Origin: Alphaproteobacteria bacterium UBA2964
Lineage (GTDB): Bacteria > Pseudomonadota > Alphaproteobacteria > MPNO01 > UBA2964
DNA length: 7,306 nt
Direction of reading: 5' to 3'
Assembly (NCBI GenBank): GCA_002348425.1
Contig: DEBE01000066.1
Span: 3,421 to 10,726, forward strand
Notes under the pieces: generated by a model
The model's input: only the letters and a program-made list of their open reading frames with translations
What the model was told of the DNA's origin: nothing
The model's database searches: none
Position numbers and translations under genes: made by a program
Part shown: piece by piece, positions 1 through 7,306 of the stretch
How positions within the stretch are numbered: the first letter of the stretch is position 1
Layout: each line of letters opens with the position of its first letter

Positions 1-2419
1 AACTCATTATGGAAGAATTTGTCCGATTGAAACACCGGAGGGACCTAATATTGGGCTCATTAATTCTCTAGCAACTTATGCTCGGGTTAACCAGTATGGA
101 TTTATAGAGACTCCTTATCGTACGGTGAAAAATGGTAAGGTATCTAGAGATGTGGTCTATCTCTCGGCAATCGAAGAGGGGAGGTATACCGTAGCCCAGG
201 CTAACGCGGAGTTGGATAAATCTGGCCGTTTTGTAGAGGATCTTATTAGTTGCCGGGTTAACGGCGAATTTGCTATGGCACGTTGTGAGGATATTGAATA
301 TATAGACGTTTCGCCAAAGCAATTGGTGTCTGTTGCGTCAGCTTTAATACCCTTTTTGGAGAATGACGATGCCAATCGCGCCTTAATGGGGTCAAACATG
401 ATGCGGCAAGCTGTGCCTCTTGTTCGTGCGGAAGCTCCTCTGGTAGGTACAGGAATGGAAGACGCAGTGGCTCGCGGTTCCGGTGCGACAATTGTGGCAA
501 AACAAACAGGAGTAGTCGATCAAGTTGACGCATCGAGGATTGTTGTTCGAACAATCGGTGATATGGAACTATCATCTCCGGGTGTAGAAATATACAATTT
601 ACGAAAATTTCAGCGATCTAATCAGAACACATGTATAAACCAACGGCCATTGGTGAAAGTTGGAGATAAAGTGGAAGCCGGAGATATTATTGCGGATGGG
701 CCATCTACTGAACTTGGTGAACTCGCTCTCGGACGTAATGTTCTTGTCGCATTTATGGCGTGGCATGGATACAATTTTGAGGATTCTATATTGATATCTG
801 AGCGTATTGCTCGCGATGATGTTTTTACCTCAATTCATATAGAAGAATTTGAGATTATGGCTCGCGATACCAAGCTTGGCCAAGAAGAAGTGACAAGAGA
901 TATACCGAATGTGGGAGAGGAAGCGTTAAAAAGTCTTGATGAGGCAGGGATTGTTTATATAGGAGCTGAGGTTGAACCTGGAGATGTCCTTGTAGGAAAA
1001 GTTACACCAAAAGGCGAAAGCCCGATGACCCCAGAAGAAAAATTGCTCAGAGCGATTTTTGGAGAAAAAGCCTCAGATGTTCGTGATACCTCTCTGAGGT
1101 TGCCGCCGGGTGTGGCAGGTACAGTAGTTGAGGTTCGAGTTTTCTCAAGAAGAGGGGTTGATAAAGATGAAAGGGCTTTAGCAATAGAGCGTGAAGAAAT
1201 TGAACGCTTGGTTAAAGACCGTAATGATGAACTGGCAATTCTGGAAAGAAGTTATGACCAAAGTTTAAAAGAACTTTTGCTTAATCAAACTGTTGTGACC
1301 GGTCCGAAAGATATAAAATCTGGTACAAAACTTACACAACAGGTTATTAATGGGTTTAACCCGCGGCAACTTGCCCAATTTGTTATCAAGAACGATAACG
1401 TTATGAGCAAATTAGAGGCCGTGCGGAAACAATTTGAGAGCAGTGAGCTACGCCTTCAGGCCCGCTTTGATGATAAGGTTGATAAAGTACAAGGTGGTGA
1501 TGACCTTCCTCCTGGTGTTATGAAAATGGTTAAAGTTTTCGTAGCTGTAAAACGGAAATTGCAACCTGGGGATAAAATGGCTGGTCGACATGGGAATAAG
1601 GGAGTTATTTCGAAAATTGTACCGATGGAGGATATGCCTTACCGTGAAGACGGCACACCAGTCGACGTGGTACTTAATCCTCTTGGTGTTCCCTCAAGGA
1701 TGAATGTTGGACAAATTCTTGAAACCCATTTGGGTTGGGCTTCTTCGGGACTAGGACGCCAGATCGGTAATTTACTTGACCTTTTCGTGCAAGATGGAAA
1801 ACTTGACGGCTTAAAGGGGCAGCTAAAGGAGATATACGGCCAGAAGCTCTATAATGAGGATATTTCCAAGCTGGACGACGACGAGGTGTTAGAGCTTGCT
1901 GGCAATTTGAGGAATGGTGTTCCAATGGCAACGCCGGTCTTTGATGGGGCGAGAGAAGACGATATAAACGAAATGTTGGAAAAAGCTGGCCTGGAAACGT
2001 CGGGACAGGTCACTCTTTTTGATGGAAGGTCAGGAGAGAAATTCGATCGGAAAGTTACAGTCGGGTACATCTACATGCTGAAATTACATCATCTTGTGGA
2101 TGATAAAATTCATGCGAGATCAATTGGACCTTATAGTCTTGTCACTCAACAGCCGTTGGGTGGCAAAGCCCAATTTGGTGGCCAGAGATTTGGGGAAATG
2201 GAGGTTTGGGCGCTTGAAGCTTATGGAGCGGCTTATACTCTTCAAGAAATGTTGACCGTTAAATCGGATGATGTTTCGGGTCGTACTAAAGTTTATGAGG
2301 CCCTCGTTAGAGGAGATGATACTTTTGAGGCTGGAATTCCAGAATCTTTCAACGTTTTGGTTAAAGAACTCAAGTCTCTTGGTTTAAATGTCGAACTCAA
2401 TCGCCATGAAACAACCTAA
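1..2419 (+). CDS. rpoB: RNA polymerase beta subunit, C-terminal ~805 residues (5' partial)
   Basis: Beta subunit of DNA-directed RNA polymerase; with beta' it forms the active-site cleft. The reading frame is already open at the window start: the first complete codon is at base 2 and reads [20 protein letters not shown], matching E. coli RpoB from about residue 553. The GTG at 125 is therefore not the start. Visible landmarks are the rifampicin cluster II segment ([10 protein letters not shown], about 32-61) with no known resistance change, and the cluster III Arg (E. coli R687) at 404-406. The acidic pair E813/D814 of the GYNFEDS motif lies at 779-784. [12 protein letters not shown] at 1568-1603 carries the active-site lysines K1065 and K1073 (AAA 1574-1576, AAG 1598-1600). 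The C-terminal block ending in [18 protein letters not shown] is typical. The dispensable region between about 1230 and 1500 is of the alphaproteobacterial type, not the E. coli type. TAA stop at 2417-2419; rpoC follows after 75 bases. Rifampicin cluster I lies outside the window. One oddity is [11 protein letters not shown] in place of the usual MPWNGYNFEDS. Confidence 0.98.
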   Translation, partial: THYGRICPIETPEGPNIGLINSLATYARVNQYGFIETPYRTVKNGKVSRDVVYLSAIEEGRYTVAQANAELDKSGRFVEDLISCRVNGEFAMARCEDIEYIDVSPKQLVSVASALIPFLENDDANRALMGSNMMRQAVPLVRAEAPLVGTGMEDAVARGSGATIVAKQTGVVDQVDASRIVVRTIGDMELSSPGVEIYNLRKFQRSNQNTCINQRPLVKVGDKVEAGDIIADGPSTELGELALGRNVLVAFMAWHGYNFEDSILISERIARDDVFTSIHIEEFEIMARDTKLGQEEVTRDIPNVGEEALKSLDEAGIVYIGAEVEPGDVLVGKVTPKGESPMTPEEKLLRAIFGEKASDVRDTSLRLPPGVAGTVVEVRVFSRRGVDKDERALAIEREEIERLVKDRNDELAILERSYDQSLKELLLNQTVVTGPKDIKSGTKLTQQVINGFNPRQLAQFVIKNDNVMSKLEAVRKQFESSELRLQARFDDKVDKVQGGDDLPPGVMKMVKVFVAVKRKLQPGDKMAGRHGNKGVISKIVPMEDMPYREDGTPVDVVLNPLGVPSRMNVGQILETHLGWASSGLGRQIGNLLDLFVQDGKLDGLKGQLKEIYGQKLYNEDISKLDDDEVLELAGNLRNGVPMATPVFDGAREDDINEMLEKAGLETSGQVTLFDGRSGEKFDRKVTVGYIYMLKLHHLVDDKIHARSIGPYSLVTQQPLGGKAQFGGQRFGEMEVWALEAYGAAYTLQEMLTVKSDDVSGRTKVYEALVRGDDTFEAGIPESFNVLVKELKSLGLNVELNRHETT

Positions 2420-2452
2420 GCTGTCAGATGAGATTACGGTTATAATTTGTAA

Positions 2453-6676
<4,224 letters not shown>

Positions 6677-6678
6677 TC

Positions 6679-6750
6679 GTCTACCTTGTGCCACAAAAGA
6701 TAAACAAGTTTTGTTCACTTTTGAGGGTAGACAATTGTATTTGTATTTTT
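6679..6750 (+). terminator. Candidate rpoC terminator / 3' hairpin
   Basis: Two bases after the rpoC stop a long imperfect hairpin can form. The outer stem is GTCTACCTT (6679-6687) with GAGGTAGAC-type partner bases 6724-6732 (nine pairs, one G-T). The next stem is CAAAAG (6694-6699) with CTTTTG (6718-6723), after a six-base bulge on the left. The tip is AACAA (6703-6707) with TTGTT (6711-6715), closing a three-base loop. The tract after it (6733-6750) is T-rich and ends in TTTTT, but the T-run is not directly at the stem base and the inner stems are AT-rich. It is therefore a plausible but not classical intrinsic terminator; partial read-through into rpsL is likely. Confidence 0.45.
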
Positions 6751-6759
6751 AAATTGTCT
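6729..6759 (+). repeat. Second inverted repeat, overlapping the candidate terminator
   Basis: AGACAATT (6729-6736) is a perfect eight-base inverted repeat of AATTGTCT (6752-6759), with a 15-base T-rich loop. Its left arm shares AGAC (6729-6732) with the right arm of the preceding hairpin, so the two RNA structures cannot form fully at the same time. The stem is AT-rich and would be weak as RNA. It could also be a DNA-level palindrome or chance. Confidence 0.4.
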
Positions 6760-6780
6760 CAGATAAATCAGGAAACGTTG

Positions 6781-6827
6781 TTTTTTCCCTGTTGACGGGA
6801 GTTTTGCCCCCAACTATATTGCGCGCC
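6781..6827 (+). promoter_or_regulatory. Sigma70-type promoter for rpsL (str operon)
   Basis: The -35 box TTGACG (6792-6797, five of six consensus bases) and the -10 box TATATT (6815-6820, five of six) are separated by exactly 17 bases. A six-base T-run (6781-6786) lies where a proximal UP-element subsite would be. The bases between the -10 box and the expected start near 6827 are GCGCGC (6821-6826). A GC-rich discriminator like this is characteristic of rRNA and ribosomal protein promoters under stringent (ppGpp) control. It points toward rpsL and is the best promoter match I found in the gap. The start site is predicted, not measured. Confidence 0.7.
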
Positions 6828-6917
6828 TCATTGGGAACTGGTGGTAGGACTGCATCCTAAACGCGTTCTCGTTGAATTGACGATATGAATAATTTTTGAC
6901 CCGTGTGTGACGGTGAA

Positions 6918-7010
6918 ATGGCTCTAGGAGAATTGTTTTACGTCTCTTTGGGCCGGTTTGGTGTGGCGATAGGATTATTGCCTTGGATTAGTTTAATTAT
7001 ATTTGATTAG
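6918..7010 (+). CDS. Possible 30-aa hydrophobic leader ORF (low confidence)
   Basis: ATG at 6918 opens 30 codons ending at TAG (7008-7010), 32 bases before rpsL. The peptide begins MALGELFYVSLGR and continues with a hydrophobic stretch (FGVAIGLLPWISLIIF) that could form one membrane segment. A GTG at 6903 is an alternative in-frame start; a stop lies just upstream at 6897-6899. There is no good Shine-Dalgarno before either start (only GGTGAA, directly abutting the ATG). An AT-rich leader can yield such a hydrophobic ORF by chance. I recognise no family. If translated, it would span the 6965-6982 hairpin. Confidence 0.15.
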   Translation: MALGELFYVSLGRFGVAIGLLPWISLIIFD

Positions 7011-7030
7011 TCTGAGTTATTTGAAATTTT

Positions 7031-7034
7031 GAGG
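7031..7034 (+). promoter_or_regulatory. Ribosome binding site of rpsL
   Basis: GAGG lies eight bases before the TTG at 7043. It supports TTG as the start. The frame has a TGA stop at 7022-7024 and no ATG or GTG between that stop and the TTG. Confidence 0.7.
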
Positions 7035-7042
7035 ATTATAAA

Positions 7043-7306
7043 TTGCCTACAGTGAATCAGTTAATTAGAAAGCCCAGAAAGAGGCCAGTCATACGTAACA
7101 AGGTTCCGGCCATGCAGGGTTGTCCTCAAAAAAGAGGTGTTTGTACCCGTGTTTATACCACAACGCCAAAAAAGCCGAATTCTGCTTTGAGAAAAGTGGC
7201 CCGTGTTCGACTGACAAATGGCGCTGAGGTTATAAGCTACATACCTGGTGAAGGCCACAATCTGCAAGAGCATTCCGTTGTCATGATACGGGGTGGACGT
7301 GTTAAG
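7043..7306 (+). CDS. rpsL: Ribosomal protein S12, N-terminal 88 residues (3' partial, TTG start)
   Basis: S12 sits at the decoding centre of the 30S subunit and controls translational accuracy. The frame reads (M)[13 protein letters not shown], then [20 protein letters not shown] and [20 protein letters not shown], and is cut by the window end after 88 of roughly 124 residues. The start must be TTG: homologous proteins begin MPT- or MAT-, the codon before PTVNQL is TTG, and a stop lies seven codons upstream. Lysines 43 and 88, the classical streptomycin-resistance positions (42 and 87 without Met), are both unchanged; K88 is the last codon in the window. Residue 61 is Ala in LTNGAEV, where Phe, Ile or Tyr is usual. 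As the first gene of the str operon it is normally followed by rpsG, fusA and tuf, which lie outside the window. Confidence 0.97.
   Translation, partial: MPTVNQLIRKPRKRPVIRNKVPAMQGCPQKRGVCTRVYTTTPKKPNSALRKVARVRLTNGAEVISYIPGEGHNLQEHSVVMIRGGRVK

Larger units (their letters stand above)
6827..7042 (+). promoter_or_regulatory. Long 5' leader of rpsL with two hairpins
   Basis: If transcription starts near 6827, the rpsL message has a leader of about 216 bases. Two hairpins stand out. The first is TAGGA-CTGCA-TCCTA at 6845-6859 (five pairs, five-base loop). The second is GGCGATA-GGAT-TATTGCC at 6965-6982 (seven pairs including one G-T, four-base loop). Just downstream GATTAGT occurs twice (6986-6992 and 7005-7011). 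Neither hairpin is followed by a convincing T-run, so attenuation is not shown. Leaders with attenuator structure upstream of rpsL are known in other Proteobacteria (Pseudomonas and Rickettsia types). I cannot tell by eye whether this belongs to either. No tRNA or other known RNA was recognised. Confidence 0.4.

Noticed and set aside
125..127. GTG as a possible start of the beta-subunit ORF
   Set aside because: The same frame is open from base 2 and encodes conserved RpoB residues ([14 protein letters not shown]...), so the true start is upstream of the window.
2441..2446. TATAAT in the rpoB-rpoC gap as an internal promoter -10 box
   Set aside because: The bases 17 upstream (AAGCTG) are nothing like a -35 box, and there is no TGn extension. 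One perfect hexamer in AT-rich sequence is weak evidence.
6769..6800. CAGG-AAA/TTT-CCTG and TCCC/GGGA stems as the rpoC terminator
   Set aside because: Stems are short or bulged, the T-run sits in the loop or before the stem, and the region overlaps the rpsL promoter.
6896..6930. TTGACC (6896-6901) as a second rpsL promoter
   Set aside because: No acceptable -10 box lies 16-18 bases downstream; the nearest candidate, CTAGGA, is poorly matched and too far.
7061..7273. 70-codon minus-strand ORF over rpsL
   Set aside because: It is antisense to clear S12 coding sequence and is a shadow frame.

Overview
The window looks like a piece of chromosomal housekeeping DNA from an alphaproteobacterium. 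It holds the 3' part of rpoB, a complete rpoC, a 366-base intergenic stretch, and the 5' part of rpsL, all on the + strand. RpoB and RpoC most resemble the Rhodospirillales-type proteins I know from memory, for example in the RpoB stretches [20 protein letters not shown] and [20 protein letters not shown]. Base composition is moderate to AT-rich (low-to-mid 40s % G+C by eye, not computed). That is lower than most cultured Rhodospirillales, so an uncultured or marine member is possible. This placement is inference, not a search result.

Layout. Bases 1-2419 are the C-terminal ~805 residues of the RNA polymerase beta subunit; the gene starts upstream of the window. A 75-base gap (2420-2494) carries a small hairpin and a clear AGGAG ribosome binding site. 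Bases 2495-6676 are the complete 1393-residue beta' subunit, with every catalytic and zinc-binding residue I checked in place. Bases 6677-7042 hold no convincing gene but are dense in signals. First comes a long imperfect hairpin starting two bases after the rpoC stop (candidate terminator), overlapped by a second, mutually exclusive hairpin. Next is a very good sigma70-type promoter (TTGACG, 17-base spacer, TATATT, GC-rich discriminator), followed by a ~216-base leader with two more hairpins and a possible 30-codon hydrophobic ORF. Bases 7043-7306 are the first 88 codons of ribosomal protein S12, starting with TTG.

How the genes work together. RpoB and RpoC together form the active-site cleft of RNA polymerase and are almost certainly co-transcribed. 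rpsL normally opens the str operon (rpsL-rpsG-fusA-tuf), so the window spans the conserved junction between the rpoBC and str operons. The intergenic signals suggest that rpsL has its own growth-rate or stringent-type promoter here, in addition to any read-through from rpoBC.

I found no mobile element, CRISPR array, tRNA, rRNA or defence system, and I do not claim an undescribed system. The part most worth a second look is the rpoC-rpsL intergenic region.
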